Below are positions 1 to 5,747 of a stretch of 21,273 nt of DNA, one piece after another. The position numbers were made by a program, and so were the translations under genes. The notes under the pieces are model-generated. The model made no database searches. It was not told the DNA's origin and saw only the letters and a list, made by a program, of their open reading frames with translations. The first letter of the stretch is position 1; each line of letters opens with the position of its first letter. The stretch is from a virus: positions 1 through 21,273 of the IMG/VR virus record IMGVR_UViG_3300001848_000444; one strand, given 5' to 3'.

Positions 1-368
1 AAGTTCCTCCTCAGTCTATACTGGTCATGGCTGCGGAGAGAGATCTCTTCGCAGTATGTAACACCGTCGTAGGTGGTGCGCAGCACCACTGTGTCGGGGT
101 CCAGCATGCTCAGATCGCTGTCGTGGGCTTCGTTCCCGAAGTAATCGCGGCTGCGAACGAGCTTGTTCTCGACGACACTGACGCGCATCTCTCCGGTCGT
201 CTTGCCGGTCCACTTGATGACGTATTCGTTGTGATGGTCACCCCGGTCGACGTCTATCATGGTGGTTATGATGACGAACTTGCCGTCGGGCTTGAAAAGG
301 TAGGTGCGCTCAGAGCGCCACTGGCCGCAGGAGCGGTCAAACCATTGCAGTAGAGCTGGATCAGTCAT
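1..368 (-). CDS. CpcS/CpeS-like phycobiliprotein lyase (partial, 3' end off the window)
   Basis: Seen: an open frame from ATG at 368 to the left edge, 122 residues visible, no stop. The N-terminal part carries a GQWRSERTY motif (residues 15-23) behind a WFDRS stretch. Further on come a Trp in a beta-strand (W53), LVRSRDY (70-76), MLDPDTVVLRTTYDG (88-102), an EE pair (107-108) and DQYRLR (115-120). Known: CpcS/CpeS lyases are lipocalin-fold proteins that attach bilins to phycobiliproteins; they share a G-W-x-S-x-R N-terminal signature, an LLR..GY strand, a D-x-L-x-L-x-T-x-Y strand and a C-terminal E(E/R)...R-x-R strand, in this order. Inference: a phage-carried pigment-maturation gene, pointing to a cyanobacterial host. 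It overlaps the upstream 35-codon gene by 8 bp. The protein is shorter and more divergent than cyanobacterial lyases, so bilin activity is unproven; another lipocalin-like role is possible. Confidence 0.6.
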   Translation of the reverse strand, partial: MTDPALLQWFDRSCGQWRSERTYLFKPDGKFVIITTMIDVDRGDHHNEYVIKWTGKTTGEMRVSVVENKLVRSRDYFGNEAHDSDLSMLDPDTVVLRTTYDGVTYCEEISLRSHDQYRLRRN

Positions 369-468
369 GGTTGAATTGTTTTTCGAGGTTACTCCAAAGA
401 TGGGGCAAGGAGACGAGCAAACCCGCAAGGAGCAGGCTACCACCATAGAGCAGGATGTCGTGAAGCAT
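361..468 (-). CDS. Small single-span membrane protein
   Basis: This 35-residue frame starts at ATG 468, one base after the stop of the SH3-like gene, and its end overlaps the start of the phycobiliprotein-lyase-like gene by 8 bp. Residues 5-22 are strongly hydrophobic (LLYGGSLLLAGLLVSL) and would span the membrane once; the tail LEKQFNHD is polar. I do not recognise a family. Support is its tight packing in the operon and the membrane segment. It could be an accessory lysis or superinfection protein, but nothing in the sequence decides this. Confidence 0.5.
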   Translation of the reverse strand: MLHDILLYGGSLLLAGLLVSLPHLWSNLEKQFNHD

Positions 469-469
469 G

Positions 470-736
470 TCAGCTATCGGAGGTAAATACTTCGCCGGAC
501 ACCTTAATGGAGATGACACGGCGGGCGTCGAAGGAGCGCCAGGCACCAAGCTTGGCGTCAACGACACGGAAGATGTTAGGGTCAGAGGCGGGCTTGCCGG
601 TTCCCTTGATCTCCAGGAACTGGCGGGGGTTGATCGTCATCTGACGCTCGGAGCCGTCGGCCTTGATGAAGCGGACGGAGACGAAGTGGCTGCCGGCATC
701 GGTGATGGCCTGGCGGAGGGTTTCGTGATTGAACAT
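470..736 (-). CDS. SH3 beta-barrel-like small phage protein
   Basis: An 88-residue protein with ATG at 736 behind a good ribosome-binding site (CAGGAGAGAG). The pattern VSVRFIKADGSERQM (residues 19-33), then a loop, then an IFRVVDAKLGAWRSFDARRV strand pair (54-73), resembles the small phage proteins annotated as SH3 beta-barrel fold (DUF2693-like), which share an F-x-K-x-DG-x-x-R-x-M strand and a V-x-D...G-x-WR-S-F strand. The molecular role of that family is not established. It is preceded by a TATACT promoter-like motif at 761-768 and followed one base later by a small membrane protein. Confidence 0.55.
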   Translation of the reverse strand: MFNHETLRQAITDAGSHFVSVRFIKADGSERQMTINPRQFLEIKGTGKPASDPNIFRVVDAKLGAWRSFDARRVISIKVSGEVFTSDS

Positions 737-760
737 GGATCTCTCTCCTGGTGATGTCTG

Positions 761-768
761 CAGTATAG
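761..768 (-). promoter_or_regulatory. Promoter-like -10 motif (CTATACTG)
   Basis: On the minus strand GGCTATACTGCAG lies between the stop at 773 and the start at 736. It is one of several TA(T/G)ACT motifs placed just upstream of genes in this window. I see no good -35 hexamer 16-19 bases upstream. Function is inferred from position and recurrence only. Confidence 0.35.
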
Positions 769-772
769 CCCC

Positions 773-1030
773 TCACAGGGCGGCGATGTCCTTGAGGGTG
801 GCGCGTTTGTTATCAATCGTAATGGTGCAGCGGGTGTGGAAGCTGGCGCCACGGCGAGCCTCGCGGCAGTCGGCGGCGATGATGTGTCCCTTAAATTCGA
901 TAAAGCGGATACCCTGGGCAGCGGGACGACCAGTGCCATCGGGTTGGCAGATCCGCTTCCAGGAATTGATTGAGGCCTCGACATCCTTAAAGGTGTCGAA
1001 GCTCATGCGGTCGGTGACGAAGGTTGCCAT
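773..1030 (-). CDS. Small protein of unknown function (85 aa)
   Basis: Start chosen at ATG 1030 rather than the far upstream in-frame ATG at 1351, because 1030 follows a clear ribosome-binding site (AAGGGAG, 6 bases before ATG) and the upstream extension would lie on top of two other genes. The protein begins MATFVTDRMSFDTFKDVEA, is mixed alpha/beta in appearance, has three cysteines, and ends in KDIAAL. I recognise no family. It sits in the run of small genes at the downstream end of the transcription unit, behind the CTATACTG motif at 1054-1061. Confidence 0.6.
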   Translation of the reverse strand: MATFVTDRMSFDTFKDVEASINSWKRICQPDGTGRPAAQGIRFIEFKGHIIAADCREARRGASFHTRCTITIDNKRATLKDIAAL

Positions 1031-1052
1031 GGATTTCTCCCTTGGGACTCCT

Positions 1053-1220
1053 TCAGTATAGGCGATTTGACTCCCGGTCGACCACTGCGTAATATTTCGT
1101 AGGGTCGAAGCGGGTCCAGGCATCGGCAAATTCCTTGGCCTCCTTGTACGTGTCGAACACGCCGAAGGGGAGATCGTCGCAGGTGACCTTGAAGGCGAAT
1201 GAGCGGACGGGGCTGACCAT
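1053..1220 (-). CDS. Small protein of unknown function (55 aa)
   Basis: This frame reads from ATG 1220 to TGA 1053-1055, six bases after the preceding gene. It contains FGVFDTYKEAKEFADAW (residues 19-35) followed by KYYAVVDRES, a strand-helix-strand layout common in tiny phage proteins that present an amphipathic helix between two strands. No family is recognised. Its last codons CTA TAC TGA coincide with the promoter-like motif of the next gene. There is no strong ribosome-binding site, so it may be translated by coupling to the upstream gene. Confidence 0.5.
   Translation of the reverse strand: MVSPVRSFAFKVTCDDLPFGVFDTYKEAKEFADAWTRFDPTKYYAVVDRESNRLY
1054..1061 (-). promoter_or_regulatory. 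Promoter-like motif with conserved leader (CTATACTG)
   Basis: On the minus strand CTATACTGAAGGAG is followed by TCCCAAGGGAGAAATCC and then ATG 1030. The same layout (TATACT, a G-rich stretch, TCCCAA or TCCAAA, an AGGAG-like site, start codon) recurs before the genes at 4094 and 11038. The motif overlaps the stop codon of the upstream 55-aa gene. A role as promoter plus translation leader is inferred. Confidence 0.4.
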
Positions 1221-1226
1221 GGTTGT

Positions 1227-1466
1227 TCAGTAGAGAAGGCGGATCGTGTCGTTGCGGTTGAGATCGAAGAACCACCGCTGATACTGCTCGACGGTCTGAC
1301 CGGACCAGGGGCAGGCGTTGGCGATGTCAACAGCAAGCTCGGAGACCTCATCCGAGTATAGCATAGCGACGTCGCCCTTGGGCCATATAACGGTATAGCG
1401 GTTGCTGGTGCCCTGCCTGATGACGTCGATGTCGTACCTCTGCAGAAACTCGATGGTGTCTTCCAT
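1227..1466 (-). CDS. Small protein of unknown function (79 aa)
   Basis: Start chosen at ATG 1466, which follows a strong ribosome-binding site (AAAGGGAGGGAACC); the in-frame ATG at 1532 lacks one. The protein is acidic, with an N-terminal helix (MEDTIEFLQRYDIDVI), a YTVIWPKGD strand and a Trp-rich C-terminal part (QYQRWFFDLNRND). No family is recognised. It is the first gene after the terminator at 1666-1699 and heads a run of small genes. A TTGACA sequence lies upstream (about 1531-1536) but I find no -10 element at a proper distance. Confidence 0.6.
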   Translation of the reverse strand: MEDTIEFLQRYDIDVIRQGTSNRYTVIWPKGDVAMLYSDEVSELAVDIANACPWSGQTVEQYQRWFFDLNRNDTIRLLY

Positions 1467-1645
1467 GGTTCCCTCCCTTTGGGAATGCCTTATCGTAAGC
1501 GAGTAGGCCAGTCGTGTCCAGTCCTGTGTCAAAACCGTAACAATTGGGAATGCTAGGGGCAGCGGGATACCCGTGTTCTATTCGATGCCTCCAGCTCCGC
1601 CGGCAATCGTCTGGTGCGCCGATGCCCGGAAGGTGATCATGAATT

Positions 1646-1660
1646 CTCCCGTTTTGGGAG
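1646..1660 (-). promoter_or_regulatory. Small hairpin whose 3' arm is a ribosome-binding site
   Basis: On the minus strand CTCCC-AAAAC-GGGAG forms a 5-bp stem. Its GGGAG arm lies 5 bases before an ATG at 1640 that opens a 20-codon frame (1578-1640) ending in TAG. It lies just beyond the terminator and before the 79-aa gene. It could be a leader-peptide arrangement, or coincidence in a 190-bp spacer. Confidence 0.2.
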
Positions 1661-1665
1661 GCACA

Positions 1666-1699
1666 GAAAAAGCCCTCCTGCTCGGACGGCTGAAGGGCT
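1666..1699 (-). terminator. Rho-independent terminator
   Basis: On the minus strand AGCCCT (1699-1694) pairs with AGGGCT (1676-1671) across a 17-base loop, followed directly by a T run (TTTTTCTG). It lies 27 bases after the stop of the 57-aa coiled-coil gene and ends that transcription unit. Confidence 0.7.
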
Positions 1700-1725
1700 A
1701 CTGCGACAACGCTAGGAAGTAGAGC

Positions 1726-1899
1726 CTAGGCAAGGGCTTTGATCTCCTGTTCAAGCTTTGCTACAAGCTCAAGATAGGCGTCTCGGCGTTGCTCAAGACG
1801 CTGACGTTCGCGTTGGCGCTTTTCGGTTAGCATCTCTTCATACCGTTTCTCGCTGACGACATAGACGCGAGGGGAGGCCAGGTCAAACAAGTCAAACAT
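1726..1899 (-). CDS. Small coiled-coil protein (57 aa)
   Basis: ATG 1899 to TAG 1726-1728. The N-terminus is MFDLFDLASPRVYVV; from about residue 17 on it is a long charged helix rich in E, K, R, Q (EKRYEEML, RQRERQRLEQRRD, LVAKLEQEIKALA) with heptad-like leucines, so a coiled coil is likely. No family is recognised. There is no clear ribosome-binding site before the ATG. Two small hairpins lie upstream, and a terminator follows, so it closes the transcription unit of the preceding small genes. Confidence 0.5.
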   Translation of the reverse strand: MFDLFDLASPRVYVVSEKRYEEMLTEKRQRERQRLEQRRDAYLELVAKLEQEIKALA

Positions 1900-1951
1900 A
1901 AGCGAGGTGTAACTGCAATCATGATACCCTGACCGGTCGGGTTTTGCGTGT

Positions 1952-1990
1952 GGGCGGCCGAACCGCCCAAGTCCGGTTTGCCGTCAAACC
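1952..1990 (-). promoter_or_regulatory. Two tandem hairpins between small genes
   Basis: On the minus strand GGTTTG-ACGG-CAAACC (1990-1975) is followed six bases later by GGGCGG-TTCGG-CCGCCC (1968-1952), a GC-rich stem with a UUCG-type loop. The first stem contains the stop codon of the upstream gene (1984-1986). No T run follows either stem, so these are not standard terminators. They may stabilise the mRNA end or control the 57-aa gene that starts at 1899. Confidence 0.4.
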
Positions 1991-2244
1991 AACTTTGACA
2001 GGGCTGCTCTGTCAGACTCAAGCTGGGCATATCGCTCGGCTAGCGCTTTCATGGCTTCGAGGTACCGGTGAGCGACCCTGAAGGCCACGAAGCGGGCTTT
2101 GCCATCCTCGTCAAGTTTGAGAATCGTCTCCTCGTCATAGAGGTTGCGCAGGATCATCAGGGTGAACGAGTCAGTCCTGTTGATGAGTTCGTCCAAGTCT
2201 AAGTCGTCGAGGTCAACCTCGAACATGCTCTTTTCTTCGTTCAT
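1984..2244 (-). CDS. Small acidic helical protein of unknown function (86 aa)
   Basis: Start chosen at ATG 2244, which overlaps the preceding stop as ATGA; a longer in-frame start at 2367 would cover the upstream gene. The N-terminal part is very acidic (FEVDLDDLDLDELINRTD, residues 8-25), followed by helices ending in MKALAERYAQLESDRAALSK. No family is recognised. The acidic repeat and helical tail would suit a protein-protein adaptor, but this is only an impression. Confidence 0.6.
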   Translation of the reverse strand: MNEEKSMFEVDLDDLDLDELINRTDSFTLMILRNLYDEETILKLDEDGKARFVAFRVAHRYLEAMKALAERYAQLESDRAALSKLV

Positions 2245-2531
2245 TGATCGTCCTCTTGTGAGTTGGAGTCCCAGGAACTGCCTGGTTCGGATAAGTCTTC
2301 GGGTTTGAACCCGTTGGCCCAGATTGCTCGGACCTGGTGAAGAAGCTCCTTTGAAGTTAACCCCCATGACTTTACGATTGTCTGAATCGTGTCAGCAAAC
2401 TCGTGGTTCTGGTAACGCATCATCAGGGCCGCCAGCAACGTCTTATCGTGGGCGGTTGGGGCTTCGACTGTCTGGGCCAGAGTGTATAGGATCGCCATGT
2501 CTGAATACTGGCGGCCAGAGGGGTATTTCAC
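2241..2531 (-). CDS. Small protein of unknown function (96 aa)
   Basis: The start is GTG at 2531, overlapping the upstream stop as GTGA, with a GTGGAG ribosome-binding sequence about a dozen bases upstream. The protein is mostly helical (DKTLLAALMMRYQNHEFADT, then IVKSWGLTSKELLHQVRAIW) with a polar, acidic tail (SNSQEDDQ). No catalytic motif or family is recognised. It is translationally coupled on both sides. Confidence 0.6.
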   Translation of the reverse strand: MKYPSGRQYSDMAILYTLAQTVEAPTAHDKTLLAALMMRYQNHEFADTIQTIVKSWGLTSKELLHQVRAIWANGFKPEDLSEPGSSWDSNSQEDDQ

Positions 2532-2977
2532 AGGAGGAACTCCACTTTAACTGGGTTAGAGCCGATCGCTACACTGGCGTGGCCACGACCAAGGGGCATG
2601 CGGATGTCGCCACGACGGCCCACGTAGGCTGTCGGACCATCCAGATAGACACGGATACCTTCAGGCAGGAGACAGGCTTCTCCCAGGGCATCCAATAGGC
2701 CGTTCAGGCGCTCACGGGTGGTTTTGCTGGGGCGGCCATCGCCGTCGAAGAAGCCGCCGTCGTATAAGATCGCTTCGATGAACTGCTCGCCGTCGAAGAC
2801 TAGCTCCAGGATCCGGGCGGAGTGGAGCCAGAAGCCGAGGACGGTCAGGTCTCCGTCCCGCTCAATCGATGTGGATGTGTTGCCCTCTGCACAGGGCACA
2901 AACCCACTCTCGCCGGCCTGAAGAAACTCTTCAAGCTTGCGGACAGCGAACTGGGTTAGGGGTCGGTTTGAACGCAT
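2528..2977 (-). CDS. Protein of unknown function (149 aa)
   Basis: ATG 2977 behind a good ribosome-binding site (AAAGGGAG, then AAACCCC). Layout: N-terminal helix (QFAVRKLEEFLQAGE), then beta strands rich in F, Y and V with LYDGGFFDGDGRPSK (residues 71-85), a helix (TRERLNGLLDALGEACL), and further strands (IRVYLDGPTAYVGRRGD). There is no membrane segment. No family is recognised. A TGATAGACT promoter-like motif lies at 3005-3013. Codon use and packing are like the neighbours, so the gene is likely real. Confidence 0.6.
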   Translation of the reverse strand: MRSNRPLTQFAVRKLEEFLQAGESGFVPCAEGNTSTSIERDGDLTVLGFWLHSARILELVFDGEQFIEAILYDGGFFDGDGRPSKTTRERLNGLLDALGEACLLPEGIRVYLDGPTAYVGRRGDIRMPLGRGHASVAIGSNPVKVEFLL

Positions 2978-3004
2978 GGGGTTTCTCCCTTTGAATGTGG
3001 TTTG

Positions 3005-3013
3005 AGTCTATCA
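3005..3013 (-). promoter_or_regulatory. Extended -10-like motif (TGATAGACT)
   Basis: On the minus strand TGATAGACTC lies 28 bases before ATG 2977. It fits an extended -10 element (TGn plus hexamer TAGACT), as do the other TGGTAGACT sites in the window. No -35 hexamer is apparent. It overlaps a TGA stop of the frame discussed for the gene at 3060-3284. Confidence 0.35.
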
Positions 3014-3059
3014 GTTGAAGAAGTGTTCTGTCAACTCCTCAAGAGTTTCTTCGAGCCAA

Positions 3060-3284
3060 TCAGAGCAAGGGGCGGGGGGCGGAATTGCGGCGCCGCTCAG
3101 CCAGAAAAGCTTGGTGAACGCCGGCCTTCCAACCATAGGTTGCAATCTCTTCAAGCAGATCCTTGCGGACGAAGTCAAGCTCATCCAGGACACCAGCGCG
3201 ATCAGCAGCGTCTTCGAGATCGAATCTGCCATTGCTGGCGATCCAAGCCTCTAGGTAGCTAGTAGCTTTTTCAATCTTTTCCAT
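3060..3284 (-). CDS. Small helical protein, possibly frameshifted near its end (74 aa)
   Basis: ATG 3284 follows an ideal ribosome-binding site (AAGGAG, 5 bases before ATG) inside the end of the upstream gene. The protein is helical and acidic (KIEKATSYLEAWI, DLEDAADRAGVLDELDFVRK). After AERRRN the frame becomes Pro/Arg-rich (SAPRPLL) and stops at 3060, right after a run of six G on the plus strand (3074-3079). Reading with one base fewer in that run would continue as CSDWLEETLEELTEHFFN to a stop at 3011, which fills the gap before the next gene. Whether this is a true mutation, a programmed shift or a sequence error cannot be decided here. No family is recognised. Confidence 0.55.
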   Translation of the reverse strand: MEKIEKATSYLEAWIASNGRFDLEDAADRAGVLDELDFVRKDLLEEIATYGWKAGVHQAFLAERRRNSAPRPLL

Positions 3285-3411
3285 TTTTCTCCTTTTTTGA
3301 AAATTGGATAGCGGAACATGTCTCCTTGTAACCTGGGGCCTCCAACCCTGGATGTCTTTTGAATATAGCACTCCAGTCGGGAGCTGGAGTGACCTGTTTA
3401 GCCTTCTTCAT
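3271..3411 (-). CDS. Small basic protein of unknown function (46 aa)
   Basis: Start chosen at ATG 3411, which overlaps the end of the upstream gene by 14 bp; the in-frame ATG at 3489 would overlap it much more. The protein is Lys-rich (begins MKKAKQVTPAPDWSAIFKRH, ends KKEKNGKD). Its last codons provide the ribosome-binding site for the next gene, which starts at 3284. No family is recognised; support is mainly the tight packing. Confidence 0.45.
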   Translation of the reverse strand: MKKAKQVTPAPDWSAIFKRHPGLEAPGYKETCSAIQFSKKEKNGKD

Positions 3412-3757
3412 TAAATGGTGGGTATGGGTGGCCGACCGGGACCTTCGAATACCAAGCCTGCCGGAGTGTATTGTCAAGCCTGTCGTCATAGATTGTCAAC
3501 TCCTGATCCCAGCGGTGGCCCCAGGAGTCCCATGCCGCAACGGAATAGGAAGGACAGCGGGAACAGGCTAGATCAGCCACAAAACGGCGTCCGATCCTAT
3601 TCCATGATGGCTGCAGACCGCGCCATACCAGCGAGCAGCTAGGCCAAGGAAGTGTAGCCCTGTCGAACAGAATGCAACACGGCCCTTTGATTTCGTAGAC
3701 AAAGGCTCCGCCAGGAGAGCAAACCCTGGCGCCAGCAGGTAGGACGAAAGAGGTCAT
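3398..3757 (-). CDS. Protein of unknown function, Cys- and Trp-rich (119 aa)
   Basis: ATG 3757 overlaps the stop of the membrane protein upstream as ATGA. The protein contains five cysteines, including CC at residues 27-28 and a CSRC pair around residues 70-73, and many tryptophans (LPWPSC, VWRGLQPSW, AAWDSWGHRWDQ). A CxxC pair could bind metal, but there is no second pair to complete a zinc site with confidence. No family is recognised. The start and frame are supported by overlaps at both ends. Confidence 0.5.
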   Translation of the reverse strand: MTSFVLPAGARVCSPGGAFVYEIKGPCCILFDRATLPWPSCSLVWRGLQPSWNRIGRRFVADLACSRCPSYSVAAWDSWGHRWDQELTIYDDRLDNTLRQAWYSKVPVGHPYPPFNEEG

Positions 3758-3894
3758 TTGCGTGCCCAGGGGCCAAAATAGTAGACCAGCAGGCTAGCAG
3801 ATACGATAATTGTTATGAGACTCGCATACGCGCCAAATACTAGCAGCGTGTCAAGAATGTTCATGTAGTAATCGAGCTGAGACATTTGGTTCAT
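3754..3894 (-). CDS. Small single-span membrane protein (46 aa)
   Basis: ATG 3894 overlaps the preceding stop as ATGA, and the stop 3754-3756 overlaps the next start in the same way, so the frame is fixed on both sides. It begins MNQMSQLDYYMNILD; residues about 17-40 are hydrophobic (LLVFGAYASLITIIVSASLL) and form one transmembrane helix, ending in a short basic tail (FGPWARK). No family is recognised. Such tiny membrane proteins in phages may affect lysis or exclusion; the sequence does not tell. Confidence 0.6.
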   Translation of the reverse strand: MNQMSQLDYYMNILDTLLVFGAYASLITIIVSASLLVYYFGPWARK

Positions 3895-4094
3895 TCGGCA
3901 GCGGGTTGGTCGGCCAGTGAGATAATGCGACCGTTGACGTTTGCAACAACGTCAACAATGGCATCAGAGAACTCCTTGCAGAGTTCAATCACCTCTTCCA
4001 CCTCATGAAACCGCATCTCGGCAACCTCCCCTACCGTGACAAACTCTGGGGCACGGTTTGGCTTGAAACGGAAGCGGGCAATGATCTCAGCCAT
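3891..4094 (-). CDS. Small acidic protein of unknown function (67 aa)
   Basis: ATG 4094 follows a clear ribosome-binding site (AGCAGGAGTCCCT) and a CTATACTG promoter-like motif at 4119-4126, and it is the first gene after the terminator downstream of the portal gene. The protein starts MAEIIARFRFKPNRAPEFV and continues with a helix rich in Glu (EVEEVIELCKEFSDAIVDVV). No family is recognised. Its position suggests it opens a separate transcription unit of small genes. Confidence 0.6.
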   Translation of the reverse strand: MAEIIARFRFKPNRAPEFVTVGEVAEMRFHEVEEVIELCKEFSDAIVDVVANVNGRIISLADQPAAE

Positions 4095-4118
4095 AGGGAC
4101 TCCTGCTTGGGACCCCCA

Positions 4119-4126
4119 CAGTATAG
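4119..4126 (-). promoter_or_regulatory. Promoter-like motif after a terminator (CTATACTG)
   Basis: On the minus strand the portal terminator's T run is followed by ATGCCCTATACTGTGGGGG, then TCCCAAGCAGGAGTCCCT and ATG 4094. A promoter is expected at this place because a terminator lies immediately upstream. The leader is like those at 1054 and 11063. No -35 hexamer is seen; the place where it would lie is occupied by the terminator. Confidence 0.45.
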
Positions 4127-4131
4127 GGCAT

Positions 4132-4152
4132 AAAAAAGGGGGACCGGCCCCC
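4132..4152 (-). terminator. Rho-independent terminator after the portal gene
   Basis: On the minus strand GGGGG (4152-4148), loop CCGGT, CCCCC (4142-4138), then TTTTTT. It begins five bases after the portal stop codon. Short but very GC-rich stem with a six-T tract, so a confident call. Confidence 0.85.
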
Positions 4153-4157
4153 TTGCA

Positions 4158-5696
4158 TCATTTCGCAACCTTGGCGGCTTGAGCCGTTTTCTGCTGCTCC
4201 GTTTTCGGTGGAGGGCCAGCAGGTGCCGAAGGCTGTTGCGGCATGGCCTCTGCAGCCTTCTGAGCGTCGGCCAGAGCGGCCTGCTTGTCCTCCTCGATTC
4301 TGGCCACCTCCTCCTCGATTACCATGTCCGGATCGAGTACGCCACCACGCTGCAGTTCGTCGAGGACGGTCTGCTTGGACAACAGGCCACTGGAATGCAG
4401 GTTGACGAGCTGAGCCATCTCCGAGGCGCCCAACGGCTTGTTGATCAGCGAGTCGTTGATTGCGATGCCCGACTCCTTGGTGATCTGGTCAACTTCGCCA
4501 GCATACCAGGCCCAGAGTTTCATGAGCATCGAGAACATGCTCGACTTGTTGCGGACCAGGGCGGCCACGCTAGAGGCCACCTGAGAAGCCCGGAGGGACG
4601 CCTCGGTGGCTGTCTTGATGTTCGCCCCGTACAAGAAGTTCAGGGAGCTACGGTCCATGAGCATCTCGACGTGCTCGATCTCGCTCTGGTGGCGCTCCAG
4701 ACTCTTGCCGCTCGGCTCAGCAAAGGAGAAACCGCTGCCGGCTTCGGCGGACAGGTCGACAGCAGTGTTCGGGCCCAGCACCAACGGCGCAGGTTGACCA
4801 TCAGGGCCGATAGGGGCGCCCTTGCGGACGGGCACTGGCATTGCGCACTTGTGCAGTAACTCGGCCAGGTCTGACCGCATCTGGAAATGCTGGATGCTCA
4901 GGTCGGCCAGGCCAGCAAGAGGCAGATCGCCCTGGGCGAAGCGGCTGGTCGTGGCGCCATACCATACCACGGGGATAACCGGAAGGGTGGTGTTGATCTC
5001 GTCAATCTTCTGGTTTGCCCAACGGCTCGTGGCCTCCTTAACCAGTCGATAGCTTTCAACCTTACCAGGAGTCAGCACGTAGTAGATCGGCTCAACGATC
5101 GAACCGAAGGCGTTTTCGGGATCCTGTATGCTACGCAGTTGTCGAATAGTTACCCGCTCAAGTACCTCACGACCCATGTCATAGCGCACGTTCCAGTTGA
5201 TGACGTCAGTGCGCTGGATGTTGATCAGGTACGGCTTGCGACCATCGTTCATCTGATCAAAGAAGTTGTTGGCGCCAGCCTCGGGCATCATGTCAACCAT
5301 GATGAACGTCCCGCCATCGCGTAGGGCGGTCTCATCACAGAGTGTCATAAAGCTCTGCATGCTGGAGCCCTGGAGGTCCACGTCTGACTGCGCCGCCATC
5401 ATGCTGGCAGGGGCATCAATCAGCTGGAAGCGGCTCAGCAGGCCCGCATAGGAGCGGATGGAGTCGCGGTAGATCGGGGCGTAGGTTGCACGGCCAAGGC
5501 GTGACAAGTAGGCCGCATGAGGCTCGGCAGGCTCCTTGGGCAAGTACTTCACCTTGGCCTCGCCTTGGCCGTCTCCGTTCAAGAGAGTCCAGCAATCGTC
5601 AGCTAACTCGAGTTGCGGGAGCAGTCGCACAAGCTCTGGGCGGTGATACGACACCAGAGAGGGGTCGTTGATCGGGTGAGAGATTCCTTGGGGCAT
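4158..5696 (-). CDS. Portal-like structural protein (DUF4055-like)
   Basis: A 512-residue protein. Near the N-terminus it has HPINDPSLVSYHRPEL, then KVKYLPKEP (48-56), AAYLSRLGRATYAPIYRDSI (61-80), and an acidic patch with RDGGTFIMVDMMP (around 126-138). The middle contains a long helical region (SLERHQSEIEHVEMLMDRSSLNFLY), and the tail is Ala/Pro/Gln-rich. Known: DUF4055 proteins of tailed phages share the N-terminal YLP and Y-x-x-Y..RA features and are regarded as portal proteins, the dodecameric ring through which DNA enters the head. Length suits a portal. I see no ribosome-binding site before ATG 5696; an inverted repeat lies in the leader. The gene stands about 10 kb from the terminases, which is unusual for a portal gene. 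Confidence 0.65.
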   Translation of the reverse strand: MPQGISHPINDPSLVSYHRPELVRLLPQLELADDCWTLLNGDGQGEAKVKYLPKEPAEPHAAYLSRLGRATYAPIYRDSIRSYAGLLSRFQLIDAPASMMAAQSDVDLQGSSMQSFMTLCDETALRDGGTFIMVDMMPEAGANNFFDQMNDGRKPYLINIQRTDVINWNVRYDMGREVLERVTIRQLRSIQDPENAFGSIVEPIYYVLTPGKVESYRLVKEATSRWANQKIDEINTTLPVIPVVWYGATTSRFAQGDLPLAGLADLSIQHFQMRSDLAELLHKCAMPVPVRKGAPIGPDGQPAPLVLGPNTAVDLSAEAGSGFSFAEPSGKSLERHQSEIEHVEMLMDRSSLNFLYGANIKTATEASLRASQVASSVAALVRNKSSMFSMLMKLWAWYAGEVDQITKESGIAINDSLINKPLGASEMAQLVNLHSSGLLSKQTVLDELQRGGVLDPDMVIEEEVARIEEDKQAALADAQKAAEAMPQQPSAPAGPPPKTEQQKTAQAAKVAK

Positions 5697-5720
5697 TGCA
5701 GTCGCTGCGAATGGTGGCGT

Positions 5721-5747
5721 CGCGCCGGGACTTGATAGACCGGCGCG
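5721..5747 (-). promoter_or_regulatory. Strong GC-rich hairpin in the portal leader
   Basis: CGCGCCGG (5721-5728) and CCGGCGCG (5740-5747) form a perfect 8-bp stem with an 11-base loop. It sits in the 81-bp space between the dCTP-deaminase-like gene and the portal gene, 24 bases before the portal start. No T run follows, so it is not a standard terminator; it could attenuate read-through, protect mRNA or control portal translation. Confidence 0.5.

Noticed and set aside
14-23. TATAGACTG at the left edge as another promoter-like motif
   Set aside because: It falls within the phycobiliprotein-lyase-like coding region (codons for QYRL), and no downstream gene start can be seen in the window.
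1354-1362. CTATACT inside the 79-aa gene, with similar hits near 2490 and 13235
   Set aside because: These are within coding sequence with no gene start nearby, so they serve as a reminder that the motif also occurs by chance.
4179-4859. A 226-codon plus-strand frame
   Set aside because: It lies entirely antisense to the portal-like gene, has Arg/Leu/His-rich composition typical of shadow frames and no recognisable domain.
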